This document shows, one piece after another, positions 37,464-48,330 of a DNA stretch of 64,000 bases. The stretch is taken from the NCBI RefSeq assembly GCF_026151205.1, contig NC_087079.1, forward strand, positions 11,460,635-11,524,634. Direction: 5' to 3'. Both the position numbers and the translations under genes were made by a program. Each line of letters starts with the position of its first letter. The stretch's first letter is position 1. The DNA comes from Bolinopsis microptera (Eukaryota; Ctenophora; Tentaculata; Lobata; Bolinopsidae). The notes beneath the pieces are model-generated. The model saw only the letters and a list, made by a program, of their open reading frames with translations, was not told the DNA's origin and did no database searches.

Positions 37464-38082
37464 GGAGGTTGCGCGCGCATCAATCTCCTGCAATCAAGCA
37501 TGTATTTCTGATCAATATGAGCATTACCTGTCAGATACCTAATTTGAATAAAGACCATTGGGATGATTCCCAAACACTCGAGATATAGAGTTTTTGGCTA
37601 TCCTAGATTTTAGGTCTGTCTGATGGTAAAGTCGTGTCCACTCTGTCGTATCAGAAATTAAATCGTGATTACTTCAAAAACTGATTGAAATAGCAGTACA
37701 GAAAACATTATTCTTTAAAATTTCGTATGAATGGTTTGCCTAAAGTTGCCAGCAACAATGTTAGCAAATTTATTTGACGATATCCTTGGAAAGTATTTGA
37801 TTCCTGTCAACTTTGGCTGTCAATAATTTGACTTTTTTGATTTCCCTAAATTTTAATCAAATTTGGAGAAATAAACTGCATTTCACGTCCGAAAAAGGCG
37901 TTTCTCTTGTATCAAATATGGAATTTTTCTCGAAGGAAAGTCAAATTATATGACGTTTCTTAATTTACAACTTATCAGCTGAAAATCTATCAAAGATTAA
38001 AGTATTAACATACTTCAGATAATCCGACTAAAGCTGATACAGTAAATACGGACGAGTCGGAATGCGAGATTAGCCAAGTTCT
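37464..38082. other. No supported gene
   Basis: AT-rich sequence between the transposon and the RT fragment. From about 37985 it may belong to the retrotransposon, but no motif is clear. Confidence 0.4.
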
Positions 38083-39078
38083 TCAGGTATTTAAACTTCA
38101 CATCCGATCATTGAGAATATTTTTAAAAACTTATAATTGTGTTTATTATTGTTATAACCTTGGAGCTTTCCAAGGTGACTGTCTATCCGGCTGTCTGTTC
38201 ACCCTTGTCTTGGCTGGTGCTTTGAATGAACTTAGATGGACTATAACAATCAGTTTAGATAGGCCGATCCCCCCGATTACTATTGCTGGCCTTCCCTTGA
38301 CACTGAATATGCTGATGATGTTGACTTCAATAATGAAGAGGAAGACAACTTGAGAGCTATTTTGCCCCAGGCAACAGCTATACTCGAGAAATGGAACCTC
38401 TTTGTCAATGAAGACAAAACGGACTTCACTCATGTTTATTTAGCTAGTACGGGTGAAGTTGACAGTGATGGAAAATTAGTGTCGGGGAATGAAGCATGGA
38501 GGAAAAGTATCACTCTAGGGTCCGTCTTGTGTAGCAAAGCTGATATTCAGCGTCGCATAAACCTGGGATATGCTGCTTTCAACAATTACAAGAACGCCTG
38601 GAGTGATAAACTGCCCCTAAACAAACGTCTAATACTGTACAATGCTTTAGTCGTATCGGTTCTTATGTACAACTCATCCTGTTGGGCCGTCCCCAAAATA
38701 TTCCTTGAAAAACTAGATGTTGTTCACCGCAGACATCTTCGCACTATTTTGAATATAAAGTACCCAGGAGTCATCTCCAACAAAAACTTGTATAAACGCT
38801 GCAATGCTGAACCATTGTCAGAAAAAGTGGCCCGTAGTCGGTGGAGAATGTTAGGACATGTTTTGCGGGGTCCTATTGACGGACCAGCGTTTTCTTCCCT
38901 CATTTTTGCCATCAATACACTGGACTTACCAGGGAGAAGAGGAAGACCCCAAAGCAATCTATTCTCGCTGATTGTGCATGATTTATGTAAAAGAAATCTT
39001 TATTTGAATAATATCTTTGACCTGCATTATCTCCGTAATTTGAGTTATGACAAGAGATATTGGCGGAATTTGCAATGA
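38083..39078 (+). pseudogene. 5'-truncated, frameshifted LINE reverse transcriptase
   Basis: The first part contains FQGDCLSG, the RT motif before the catalytic centre. The catalytic EYADDVDF is encoded in a different frame at about 38306-38329, so at least one frameshift lies between about 38275 and 38305. From there the frame is open to 39078 and encodes the thumb and C-terminal region (RRHLRTILNIKYPG, WRMLGHVLRG, LPGRRGRPQ), typical of RTE/CraB-like LINE tails. The endonuclease and most of the RT fingers are missing. An AATAAATAAA signal near 39165 may mark the 3' end. It is unrelated in sequence to the LINE at position 45. Confidence 0.82.
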
Positions 39079-39431
39079 GTTTTTAATTTTTAGTTTTTGT
39101 TTTAGGGAAAGATTAGACTTGGGCGTTTTTTTTTAAACTATCCCTTGTTTAGAACTTTGATTTAATAAATAAATATTGTGAATTCGTTAAGTTTCGTTTG
39201 TTTCAGCCATTAACTTTTCGCCTTTCTGACAGCAGAATTTAGAGTATTGGCATATCTCTCTCATTTATTTACCCCTCTCATTTTGAATTGTTCTCAGAAG
39301 AAATAAAACTAAGCATCATAACCATGAGTTTATCAATCAAGTTTTTCAAAAGCAATTTTTTTTAAACATGTTTTAGCTGAAATTCCAGTCACATTATCTC
39401 CAATCCAAAAATCACAATAACAACAAAACAT

Positions 39432-40145
39432 TTACGGAGCATAAACTTCAATTTGTCTAAACTCCAGACAAGTGTTGGTATCCAGTACAAATTCAACACC
39501 GATACCAGTATTACCAGTACAGTCAAGGTAGTACGTCTGAGCCTCAAGTGTGTCTCCCTCCCTCACTGTCACCGTGTCTACCCTACATGGAAGCCTGTTC
39601 AGATTGTCCAACATTACAGACACCCTCATTCCGTTCAACCTGACCCTGTTCGAGTTTATTTTACCATTCACCACCTTTATCTGCCCGATAGCCCGCCTCT
39701 CAGAGAAGTGATACCTAAACCACTGGCGAGGTAGGGTGCAGGTTGTGTGAGTTTGAGTTCCAAGGTTCCCGTCTATTGCTTTTTCAGGGCCTACTGAGTA
39801 GCCGGGGTATGTTGAGCTTTGTTCTACTTTAACGGCTGGAATCAATTCAACACCTGTCCTCTTGCATCTATCTAAAACCTCAGATACTACCTCTGCCAGT
39901 CCCGAAATCTTTTCCTCGAAATATTTTTCCATTTTTTCTTGCCCTTGTTCCAATCTTTCCATCCTGTTCCTGATCTCCTGTACGTACAAGTTAGTTGATG
40001 TAACGTGGCTCTTTATTTGATCCACAGTTACGATAAGATCTTGGCAAGAACCAGGTCGCCTCCCTTGCAGAAGTGTTGCTGCTTCCTCATCTCCGTTAAC
40101 CAGTCCGGTGCATGAAGTAAACATGAAAAGGATTACCAGAAACAT
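39432..40145 (-). CDS. Secreted coiled-coil protein with fucolectin/F5-8C-like domain
   Basis: A single-exon ORF of 237 residues. The start is ATG 40145. It begins with an 18-20-residue hydrophobic signal peptide (MFLVILFMFTSCTGLVNG), so the product is secreted. Residues about 35-95 form a helical, probably coiled-coil region (heptads around NRMERLEQGQEKMEKYFEE) that would oligomerise it. Residues about 100-237 form a jelly-roll galactose-binding-like domain with KAIDGNLGTQTHT, WFRYHF, IGQIKVVNG, a late CRVDT..YYLDCTG pair and a C-terminal FRQIEVYAP strand. This is the pattern of fucolectin/tachylectin-4-type lectins, which bind fucose or other sugars. It lies antisense in the presumed long RIM intron. 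A related four-exon gene is at 54092-59296. Sugar specificity cannot be read from the sequence. Confidence 0.85.
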   Translation of the reverse strand: MFLVILFMFTSCTGLVNGDEEAATLLQGRRPGSCQDLIVTVDQIKSHVTSTNLYVQEIRNRMERLEQGQEKMEKYFEEKISGLAEVVSEVLDRCKRTGVELIPAVKVEQSSTYPGYSVGPEKAIDGNLGTQTHTTCTLPRQWFRYHFSERRAIGQIKVVNGKINSNRVRLNGMRVSVMLDNLNRLPCRVDTVTVREGDTLEAQTYYLDCTGNTGIGVEFVLDTNTCLEFRQIEVYAP

Positions 40146-42284
40146 CACGGAAAATCGAGACTGTAAACGTACAGAGCCGGGGGATTAAAAATTGGCCTTA
40201 TAATTGGCTTAAAGTACACGCTCCGCTACTTTAATAAGACGTGGTCCTGAAGTCTGGTGTCTTATCAGTCAGAAGCTAATGAACTGATTTAAAATTCTTC
40301 TTTATCAGAAAGGTTTTACAGATCATCAACTTAAAATTTGCCATAGGCTTCCCTTTCGGGGTGTTTAATTTCATGAATAATTACCCGGAAGTGTGGTCGT
40401 TGGTAGAAAACGAGTGGTCGAAAGTTTGGTGAATACTTGAAAACTGATCGCTGTCACGTGCCGAAGAACATTCTACCACTTCTCCCATTATTTAAGATCC
40501 TTAACTGTCATGTTTAGTTTGTTTACCATTTTGAACATTTTGCGTGCAATTATTCACAGAAAAATGTCCCACAGGCGCTGAAAGAAGGAAAAGCTGCAAA
40601 CGAAATCACTTGCTCGCGTAATATCGTCCAACGTACGGTTACGTTAGAACGACTGAAAGACTTTCCCATCCAGAGAGAAGAGCAAGGTTTGTGATTTATT
40701 TATCCTTTTATACGAGGAAGAGAGGGGGTGTCACGTCCTTTTATCCGAGATAGCTCTAGTAGTAGGGAGTAGTAGCTAGAAGAGTATGTCCTGACCTTTT
40801 ATGTGTCCATCGATTTCATGTATTTTCCTCAGATTATTGATTTCCCAGATAAAACATTTGCGTAAAAACAACATTTACTGATGGAGAATAATACAGAGTA
40901 TACTATAGACTGGAAAGTTATTAATATATCAAGTAGTTACTAAGTTACTATAAGCGGGGCGGGGTGCTGCAACCTCTGTCTCAATAAGAAACTATATATC
41001 TTAAAGAATCCTAGCTCATTAAATAGAATGTCAAAGTACCGCCGTTCTAATTCAATGTATTTATTCTATATATTTAGCAGTCACCGAGGAGGGTATATGT
41101 GATTATCCGTCATAATGCCATCAGATATGTTATTGAGATAGAATCTGGCTTCAAGAGCTGCAAGGCGAACTGATTGTGTTAATTAGAAAAATAATAAAAA
41201 ATTAAAGAAAGATCGCAAATTGGTTTACACAGCTTGCAAAGTTGTATCTCTCAGGTGACTGGTAGAGTTGTCCAGTGAATGGAAAAATAGGACAAAATAT
41301 CAATTAGGTTACATCTGTGAGTCATTAAACAAATTTACTGTTTTCCTAATTTAAACATTTCTTAACCTGTTTACAATGATAAAGTGCATCGCAACAGAAT
41401 TCTCTCTTCTTTTTACCAATCACGGCTTTAAAGCACGGATTATCCTTACACTCACAACTGCTCCCTCTCACCTCTGTTAAGTAACGCACAACTGAACGCT
41501 TTCTTACAATTCCTAACATTACCCAGAGAGCTCCGGCTGCACTCTATGCTGGCTATCTTGCAGTCTGAAACAGTGTATCAAATTACCCACTTTAAATACA
41601 ATACCAGTTACGTTTTATTCCCGAACTGTTTTTTATTGATTTGAGAATCATCGTTCAATGTTGGTGCGTGCAAATACTTTGATATTTGTAACAAAAGGCA
41701 TGTTTCATCTCATGTACAGATCGGTTTGATGATATGATGGTTGGTTGAGTTGCTGAGGACGATTAAAACATGGGTTTTGGTATCGACGTTACATACTTTG
41801 ATTTTCCGACTTTAAAGCTCACTTAAGAAACCAGGGAATTCATTTGACTTTCCTACAATTAAATCGTTGATTTTATTTCTATACACTTTTTTTCAAAAAT
41901 TCCAGTAATATAAATTGTGCAGAAAGTTAGAGATTTAAATTTTGGAAGCATTTAGGGATAGAAATCTGATATCGATCATAAATACTAAAAATACTCTAGC
42001 GCGATTGTAACTGCAGTTTTACAGAACTCTAAATGCTTGATGAACACACTTGCAGGTACCACCTGTATTCACACTCAGAATTGAGTTTAGTCATTTTCCA
42101 ATACGAGATTGGGAACGGGTACTATAAACAAACAAACATTAGAAAAATAAACATATTTTTATGTATTTTTCAAGTAATTGGACGTGCTTGAGTTAACTTG
42201 TGATTGCTTGCTAGTTGCAGTCCAGCAAATGATTCATGTTATTTAGTCTGATTTTATATACACCACTAGTGCGTCCATACTGCA
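40146..42284. other. 2.1 kb without a supported gene
   Basis: The upstream side of the antisense lectin-like gene contains AATTATAAGG on its strand about 60 bp before the ATG, a possible TATA-like site with low support. The rest is AT-rich. No transposon ends were seen. Confidence 0.4.
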
Positions 42285-42499
42285 TACGAGTTACGATCAC
42301 ATTTTAACAGTATTGGTCTTATGAATTGATGATGATAACCATCACAAAGTGTTTCAGCGAATGTTTTGATTTTAGATTTATCAAGCATTTGTCTTGCGAC
42401 AACGAATACTTCACACTGCTTTCTGTGCCTCTCCGAGCCTTTCCGAACTAACACAATTTATATTCGGATTGAATTTTAAAACATAAGACTTGATCAGAC

Positions 42500-42919
42500 A
42501 TGAGTCTAGCCATCACATTCGGGATTATAGCCGGAGTAATCTTCCTCCTATTCATCGTAATTGCCTGCTGTATCGGAATATCCAATGCTAAGCGTTTTGG
42601 ACATCACGGACATCACGGACACCACGTTTACCCCACTAACCTGCATCATGGTGCCTTCCCTAGCCATCAGCCAGGAACTACTTACCCAGTACAACCTGCA
42701 CCAGGAGGTTACCTACAACCCGGGCAACCAGGTTACCCACCTAATTCACCTGGGTTTCAACAACCTGCTTTGAACCCAGGCTACAACCAACCTGTCCCAA
42801 GCTATAACCAGGCTGCCCTAAGCCACAGTGTACCTGTCCCAAGCTACAACCAGGCTGTCCCAGGCTACAACCAGGCTGTTCTACCTGGTCAAACTATTGT
42901 GATGTCCGGATCCCCTTAA
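42500..42919 (+). CDS. Single-pass membrane protein with His/Gly and Pro/Tyr repeats, copy 1
   Basis: A 139-residue ORF. Residues 3-27 are a hydrophobic membrane segment (ITFGIIAGVIFLLFIVIACC). GHH repeats follow (residues about 33-41), then a Pro/Gln/Tyr-rich region with YNQPVPSYNQ-type repeats. The frame stops at TAA 42917-42919, but the same frame stays open for 61 codons to a second TAA at 43103-43105. That extension reads HGYYKKHKKHRRHSWG, then GSH repeats and a Gly/Ser tail ending CGSGGS, in keeping with the low-complexity style before the stop. The protein may therefore really be about 200 residues, made by readthrough, or the stop may be a fixed truncation. The family was not recognised; a short cytoplasmic low-complexity tail adaptor or a secreted-matrix role is possible. 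Confidence 0.75.
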   Translation: MSLAITFGIIAGVIFLLFIVIACCIGISNAKRFGHHGHHGHHVYPTNLHHGAFPSHQPGTTYPVQPAPGGYLQPGQPGYPPNSPGFQQPALNPGYNQPVPSYNQAALSHSVPVPSYNQAVPGYNQAVLPGQTIVMSGSP

Positions 42920-43105
42920 GCTACCCATCATGGATACTACAAGAAGCACAAGAAGCACAGAAGACACAGTTGGGGCAGTATCAGTTTCGGTAGTCACGGC
43001 AGTCACGGCAGTCACGGCAGTCACTTCAGTCACGGCAGTCACTTCAGTCACGGCAGCGGGGGTGGTTGGGGCGGTGGAGGGAGTTGTGGTAGCGGAGGCA
43101 GCTAA
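42920..43105 (+). other. In-frame open extension after the TAA, copy 1
   Basis: 61 codons in the same frame as 42500-42919, rich in Lys/His, then Gly/Ser/His, then Gly/Ser with one Cys. The stop context is CCT TAA GCT. An alternative overlapping frame (42930-43130) is also open but encodes a monotonous Val/Thr/Ala peptide that fits no membrane-protein tail. Confidence 0.65.
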
Positions 43106-43345
43106 ATCACCACAACATATAGAAACATAAACCCAGCTTTTCAGTAGAGCAAGATGGTAAGAAGTTCAACGAGCTCCAACGATCAGTGGTGATGTTGACT
43201 TATTTCTAATCAGTAGGATGTGGACAGATTTCAAATTTTAATGGGACTCAATAACTGACTGAGATCGAGAGTGGTGACTTCCCGAATTTGCGAAATTATT
43301 CTAATTCAATGTACGCTGGTTTTACTTTGATATTATTAATTGAAG

Positions 43346-43861
43346 TTATTACTGTTTTACCCGAGTATGCGGTGTATATTCGGTACTAAGTACTACTACT
43401 AACCTGCGCAGAATAAGCTGATATCTACTGGGGTGTTCACTAGTGTTCCCCTCGTAGTACTCTGTTATTTAGAATGAAGATAGCGATGAATTATCGTGTG
43501 CCATTTGTTTAAATTTGTCTCTGAATATTATGTTGTAAAAGAAATCCCTTAAGCTTCTCACATGCTTCCTTATTATTGATACTAGGTTTAAATAAATTAA
43601 TGTAGTACGCTTCTGTCATTTTTCGTTTAATGGTGCTATATAAGTTAATTTCTAAAATATCGAAAGAAATGTCTGGATCTAAGTTATTGTGAAATTCTGA
43701 ATAATGAGCAGCCAACGCATTATCAGGCCTGTTGACTGCTCTTCGATGCTCTGAAAATCTATCGTGTGCTGTTCTACTTGTTTCCCCTATATATAGCTCT
43801 TGACATAATTTACACGTGACTTTGTATATAACACATTTTGGTTTGCATTTGTTGCATACGA
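43346..43861 (-). mobile_element. Penelope-type GIY-YIG endonuclease fragment between the duplicated units
   Basis: Read on the minus strand from about 43862 to 43509, the frame begins with Cys pairs (CNKC, CKLC) and contains the GIY-YIG-type ELYIGETSRT, then DRFSEHRRAV, AAHYSEFH and KRKMTEAYYI with FKPSINNKE. This is the C-terminal endonuclease of Penelope-like retroelements. The reverse transcriptase part is absent. The fragment ends exactly where similarity between the two membrane-protein units begins, so it may lie at a duplication breakpoint. Confidence 0.75.
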
Positions 43862-44076
43862 GTTACGGTCACATTCTAACAGTCTTAGTCTTATGAATTG
43901 ATGATGATAACCATCACAAAGTGTTTTAGCGAATGTGTTGATTTTAGATTTATCAAGCATTTGTCTTGCAACAACGAATACTTCACACTGCACTGCTTTC
44001 TGTGCCTTTCCGAGCCTTTCCGAACTAACTCAATTTCTATTCGGATTGAATTTGAAAACATAAGACTTGATCAGAC

Positions 44077-44511
44077 ATGAGTCTAGCCATCTTCTTCGGG
44101 ATTATGGCCGGAGTAATCTTCCTCATATTCAGCGTAATTACCTGCTTTATCGGAATACATGAATATAATGTTAAGCGTTTTGGACATCACGGACATCACG
44201 GACACCACGGACACCACGTTTACCCCACTAACCCGCATCATGGTGCCTTTCCTAGCCATCAGCCAGGAACTACTTACCCAGTACAACCTGCACCAGGAGG
44301 TTACCTACAACCCGGGCAACCAGGTTACCCACCTAATTCACCTGGGTTTCAACAACCTGCTTTGAACCTAGACTACAACCAACCTGTCCCAAGCTACAAC
44401 CAGGCTGCCCTAAGCCACAGTGTACCTGTCCCAAGCTACAACCAGGCTGTCCTAGACTACAACCAGGCTGTCCTACCTGGTCAAACTATTGTGATGTCCG
44501 GATCCCCTTAA
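44077..44511 (+). CDS. Single-pass membrane protein with His/Gly and Pro/Tyr repeats, copy 2
   Basis: A 144-residue paralogue of the 42500 gene with the same plan: N-terminal membrane segment (residues about 3-27), four GHH repeats instead of three, then the Pro/Gln/Tyr repeats. It has the same TAA (44509-44511) at the same position, and the frame again continues, here for 58 codons to TAA 44686-44688. The two post-stop tails differ by an exact 9-bp (GSH) unit, so the frame is kept in both. The N-terminal region differs at several residues (ISN against IHEYN), so the copies are not brand new. Confidence 0.75.
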   Translation: MSLAIFFGIMAGVIFLIFSVITCFIGIHEYNVKRFGHHGHHGHHGHHVYPTNPHHGAFPSHQPGTTYPVQPAPGGYLQPGQPGYPPNSPGFQQPALNLDYNQPVPSYNQAALSHSVPVPSYNQAVLDYNQAVLPGQTIVMSGSP

Positions 44512-44688
44512 GCTACCCATCATGGATACTACAAGAAGCACAAGAAGCACAGAAGACACAGTTGGGGCAGTATCAGTTTCGGTAGTCACGGCAGTCACGG
44601 CAGTCACTTCAGTCACGGCAGTCACTTCAGTCACGGCAGCGGGGGTGGTTGGGGCGGTGGAGGGAGTTGTGGTAGCGGAGGCAGCTAA
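44512..44688 (+). other. In-frame open extension after the TAA, copy 2
   Basis: 58 codons in frame with 44077-44511, closely matching the extension of copy 1 apart from one missing three-residue repeat. Confidence 0.65.
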
Positions 44689-44973
44689 ATCACCACGACA
44701 TATTATAAAAACATAAACCCAGCTTTTCAGTAGAGCAAGATGGTAAGAAGTTCAACGAGCTCCAACGATCAGTGGTGATGTTGACTTATTTCTAATTAGT
44801 AGGATGTGGACAGATTTCAAATTTTAATGGGACTTAATACCTGACTGAGGTCGAGACTCGAGAGTGGTGACTTTTTGTATTGGTGTTCCCGAATTTGCGA
44901 AATTATTCTAATTCAATGTATGCTGGTTTTACTTTGATATTATTAATTAAAATTATTACAATTTCTCCCACAG

Positions 44974-45138
44974 TTTCAAGACCTGGAAGACCTAAAGAAC
45001 TCCTTGAAGATGGTATCAGCACACTACCTCCTCCTCCTCATGACAGTGATCGTGGTTACACAGCAGGACCATTTGCTAATCCTGAACACCCCTCACAGTG
45101 CCACCCGCCCCGCCCCCTGCGCTCTTACTTGCACGGGG
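44974..45138 (+). CDS. RIM: RIM proline-rich exon, copy 1
   Basis: The acceptor TTCTCCCACAG and donor GGGG/GTTAGT enclose 165 bp (55 codons), phase 1 at both ends, which matches the phase-1 PDZ exon at 51876. It encodes a Pro-rich peptide (RPGRPKELLEDG, LPPPPHDSD, CHPPRPLRSYLHG). An identical exon occurs at 48331-48495. Because both are symmetric phase 1, either, both or neither can be included without breaking the frame. Assignment to RIM rests on strand, phase and position. Confidence 0.65.
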
Positions 45139-45942
45139 GTTAGTAAGCACGACGAGGTAAACCATGGCTGGACGCAACACGAGACTAGAGCCTCACGGGT
45201 TTACAAAATGATCAATTTGAGAGAGTGTGGATTTGTTACCGCTCCAGTCATCACAGCTACAACTAGTGGACGGCTACTAGTACTACAACTAGCTGTCCTC
45301 CCGTCTCGATAAATGTGCTTGGAAACGTCGGTTTCGGAGTGTATATAGAGGGTACTAGGGTGGGGGATGTTAATAGCAGTAGGTGTGACGTTTATTGGTC
45401 TGCTAACGGGTTCAATTGTTAAAGTCGTGGAAGATCCACCAATCAAGATCTGTTCAGTATCATTAATAGAATAATGTCTATTTTGGGTTTACTTTGTCTT
45501 AAAGTTTTTTGTTTTGTTTTAAAACTATGAAATTTTTTATCATTGACAACAACTAAAAAACATTATAACTAAAAAGATAACATTTTAATTCAGCCAAATG
45601 ACAACCAAAATTGAAATTCTTTTGAGACATCATTCCTTCTTCGTTTCTCTCTTATCGTGAAATATTTTCAAACTGATAAAAATCACTTATATTGTAGGAA
45701 TCGGGCTTAACACTTCACAGCAACAAGTTTATGAGTCATTTTACAATAACCAAATACCAGTGATTCTGGTTACTATAACGGTAGATAATGGCCCATTCTC
45801 TACTCCTAGGATAACGTTTGTTGATTAAGGTTTGCTACAGATGGCATGCCACTGTTGAGGTAAATGGAGCAACCTCGGACTAACGAGACATCGCCTAATA
45901 AAAAATTACGCATATTTACTGTAAAATGGGGGGGGGGGGGGT

Positions 45943-46115
45943 GTCACGTCCGTCTATGTCCGCTTGTCCGCTTGTCCCATAGAATCCAAAAAGGACAGGA
46001 CATAGGCGGACATAGGCGGACATAGGCGGACATAGACGGACATAGGCGGACATAGGCGGACATAGACGGACATAGACGGACATAGGCGGACATAGGCGGA
46101 CATTAATGGACACCT
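45943..46115. repeat. 10-bp GGCGGACATA array after a G tract, copy 1
   Basis: A G tract (45928-45941) and GTCCGTCTATGTCCGC are followed by about fifteen GGCGGACATA/GACGGACATA units. Confidence 0.9.
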
Positions 46116-46269
46116 AAATTGCTAAATAAAATGTTCAATTTTTGCTGTTATAGGGGGGATCATGTTTTTTGTCCGTTCGGTACCCTATATTTTCAAAACG
46201 GACAAAAAAAAGAGCGGACAAAAATGGACAAAAATGGACAAAAACGGACAAAAATGGAAATAACATTTA

Positions 46270-47605
46270 GATGCTTCCTCCTCCTACTCTTCCTCCTCCT
46301 CCCCCTGGGTCTTCCTGATCTTCCTCAGTCCTCTTCCTCCTCCTCTCCTCAGTCCTCTTCCTACTCCTCCTCCTCGTCCTCAGTCCTCCTCATCAGTCCT
46401 CAACAGTCCTCCTCCTCCCCAGTCCTCCTCCTCCTCCTGAGTCCTCCTCCTGGGTCCTCCTCCTGGGTCCTCCTCCTCCTCTCCATCCTCCTCCTCTTCC
46501 TCCTCAGTCCTCCTCCTCATCCTTCTCATCAGTCCTCCATCCTCCTCCTCAGTCCTCCCTCAGTCCCCCTCCTCCTCCTCCTATTCAGTCCTCCTCCTCC
46601 TCCTCCTCCTCAGTCCTCCTCCTTCTCAAATCTCAGTCCTCCTCAGTCCTCCTCCTCCTCCTCCTGAGTCCTCCTCCTCCTCCTCCTCTTCCCTCTCAGA
46701 CATCCTCCTCAGCCATCCTCCTCGGTCCTCAGTCCTCCTCCTCCTGGGTCCTCCTCCTCATCCTTCTCATCAGTCCTCCTCCTCCCCAGTCCTCTCCCAG
46801 TCCCCCTCCTTCTCCTCCTCCTATTCAGTCCTCCTCCTCCTCCTCCTCCTCCTCAGTTCTCCCCAATCCTCCTTCTCATTTCTCCTAAGTCCTCCTCCTG
46901 AGTCCTCCTCCTCCTCTTCCTCCTCTTCCTCCTGAGTCCTCCTCCTCCTCCCTCTCAGTCATCCTCCTCAGTCATCCTCCTCAGCCATCCTCCCCAGCCA
47001 TCCTCCTCAGCCATCCTCCTCAGTACTCCTCAGTCCTCCTCCTTCTCAGTCATCGTCAGTCCTCCTCCTCAGTCCTCCTCAGTCCTCCTCTTCCTCCTGG
47101 GTCCCCCTGGGTCTTCCTGATCCTCCCCAGTCCTCTTCCTCCTCCCCTCCTCAGTCCTCCTCCGATCCTACTCCTCCTCCTCGTCCTCAGTCCTCCTCAT
47201 CAGTCCTCAACAGTTCTCCTCCTCCCCAGTCCTCCTCCTCCTCCTGGGGCCTTTTCCTGGGTCCTCCTCCTGGGTCCTCCTCCTCCTGGGTCCTCCTCCT
47301 CCTGGGTCCTCCTCCTCCTGGGTCCTCCTTCTCCTCTTCCTCCTCCTCCTCCCTCTCAGTCATCCTCCTCAGCCATCCTCCTCAACCATCCTCCTGAGTC
47401 CTCCTCCTCCTCAGTCATCCTCGTCAGTTCTCCTCCTCCTCCTCCTAGGTCCTCCTTCTGGGTCCTCCTCCTACTCCTCCTCCTGGGTCTTCCTGATCCT
47501 TCTCCTCCCTCTCAGTCATCCTCCTCAGTCATCCTCCTCAGTCATCCTCCTCAGCCATCCTCCTCAGCCATCCTCCTCAGTACTCTTCAGTACTCTTCAG
47601 TCCTC
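46270..47605. repeat. TCC-rich array (CTCCTCAGTCCTC), copy 1
   Basis: 1.3 kb of pyrimidine-rich DNA built from TCC, CAGTCCTCC and CTGGGTCCTCC units. The + strand open frame from 46119 is Ser/Leu/Pro low complexity from this array and not a gene. Confidence 0.95.
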
Positions 47606-47672
47606 AAAATTTTTGTCCGCTAATGTCCACCAATGTCCGCTAATGTCCACCAATGTCCGTCCAAGTCCGCCA

Positions 47673-48318
47673 GAAAATTGGCTGTAACTTTTTTTGCTCA
47701 ACAGATCCAGATTGAAAACTCTTTGGGGTGGTTCCTGACACTATGGACAACACATTCCTGTAAAAATCAGCTTGTTGCAAATTTTTTCCCAGACATTTTG
47801 CATTATTCCCTAACTATTATTGTAACCTCCAATAGAAAGTCACGTCCACTTTTAAGCTAACGTCTGTTACAGGGTTTAGGCACTGGACGTGGACAATGGA
47901 CATAATCCTTGGCCGAGTTCTGTACGTGAAACTATAGGATGATGCGCGGTGGGCGGTGCCACCTCGAGATAATATTATGATATAAGTCCTGGAATTATAA
48001 ACAGATTAATCTAGTATTTCAGCCATGAAAAATCAAACTTTTACTTCACCGTTATTCTATCATGTAACAGTTGTCAACTCGCTAATCCTCTACAACTTGA
48101 TTTGTATCCTTTGTTAAGTCGAGGTAAATGTGTGAACTTTACCACCTCTAAGGGTTTACAATGATCGGAATACTGATGAATGAGAGGGTAAGTTGGATAA
48201 GTACAATGTGGACACCTGCTATACCGCTACTTTATTGTTGTTCAATTGTTGTGCTGAATTACAATTAGTCGAAGTAATTAGTTGGTATTAAAAGCGTTCT
48301 AAAAAGAGAGTTTGCTAC
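47673..48318. other. Unique spacer between the two segmental copies
   Basis: 646 bp, non-duplicated, with no ORF or element recognised. Confidence 0.5.
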
Positions 48319-48330
48319 TTTCTCCCACAG

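Larger units (their letters stand above)
42285..44956 (+). repeat. Tandem duplication of a membrane-protein gene unit
   Basis: Two units of about 1.05-1.1 kb (about 42285-43345 and 43862-44956) share sequence from GCATACGAGTTACG upstream of the gene to ATTATTAATT downstream. Substitutions and in-frame repeat-length changes distinguish them. About 500 bp including a GIY-YIG fragment lies between. Confidence 0.88.
44962..47672 (+). repeat. Segmental tandem duplication, copy 1
   Basis: 2711 bp, nearly identical to 48319-51030 at an offset of 3357 bp, apart from small length changes in the TCC-rich array and G tract. It contains a RIM exon (44974-45138), plain intron sequence, a G tract with GGACATAGGCGGACATAG repeats and a 1.3-kb TCC-rich array. 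It breaks off at AGTCCGCCA, inside the repeat element that is complete in copy 2. Confidence 0.95.

Noticed and set aside
29383-37465. hAT reading of the 8-kb element (CAGTGG ends with 8-bp TSD)
   Set aside because: The 8-bp flanks (TATGCTCA and TGTGCTGG) do not match, whereas CACAGTGG ends leave an exact TGCT on both sides.
42930-43130. Val/Thr/Ala-rich ORF overlapping the post-stop tail (also 44522-44716)
   Set aside because: It is a shifted-frame reading of the GGCAGTCAC repeats; the frame continuous with the membrane protein gives a more credible tail.
46119-46667. 182-residue Ser/Pro/Leu ORF, repeated at 49480-50028
   Set aside because: It enters the TCC-rich array after about 50 codons and has no domain.
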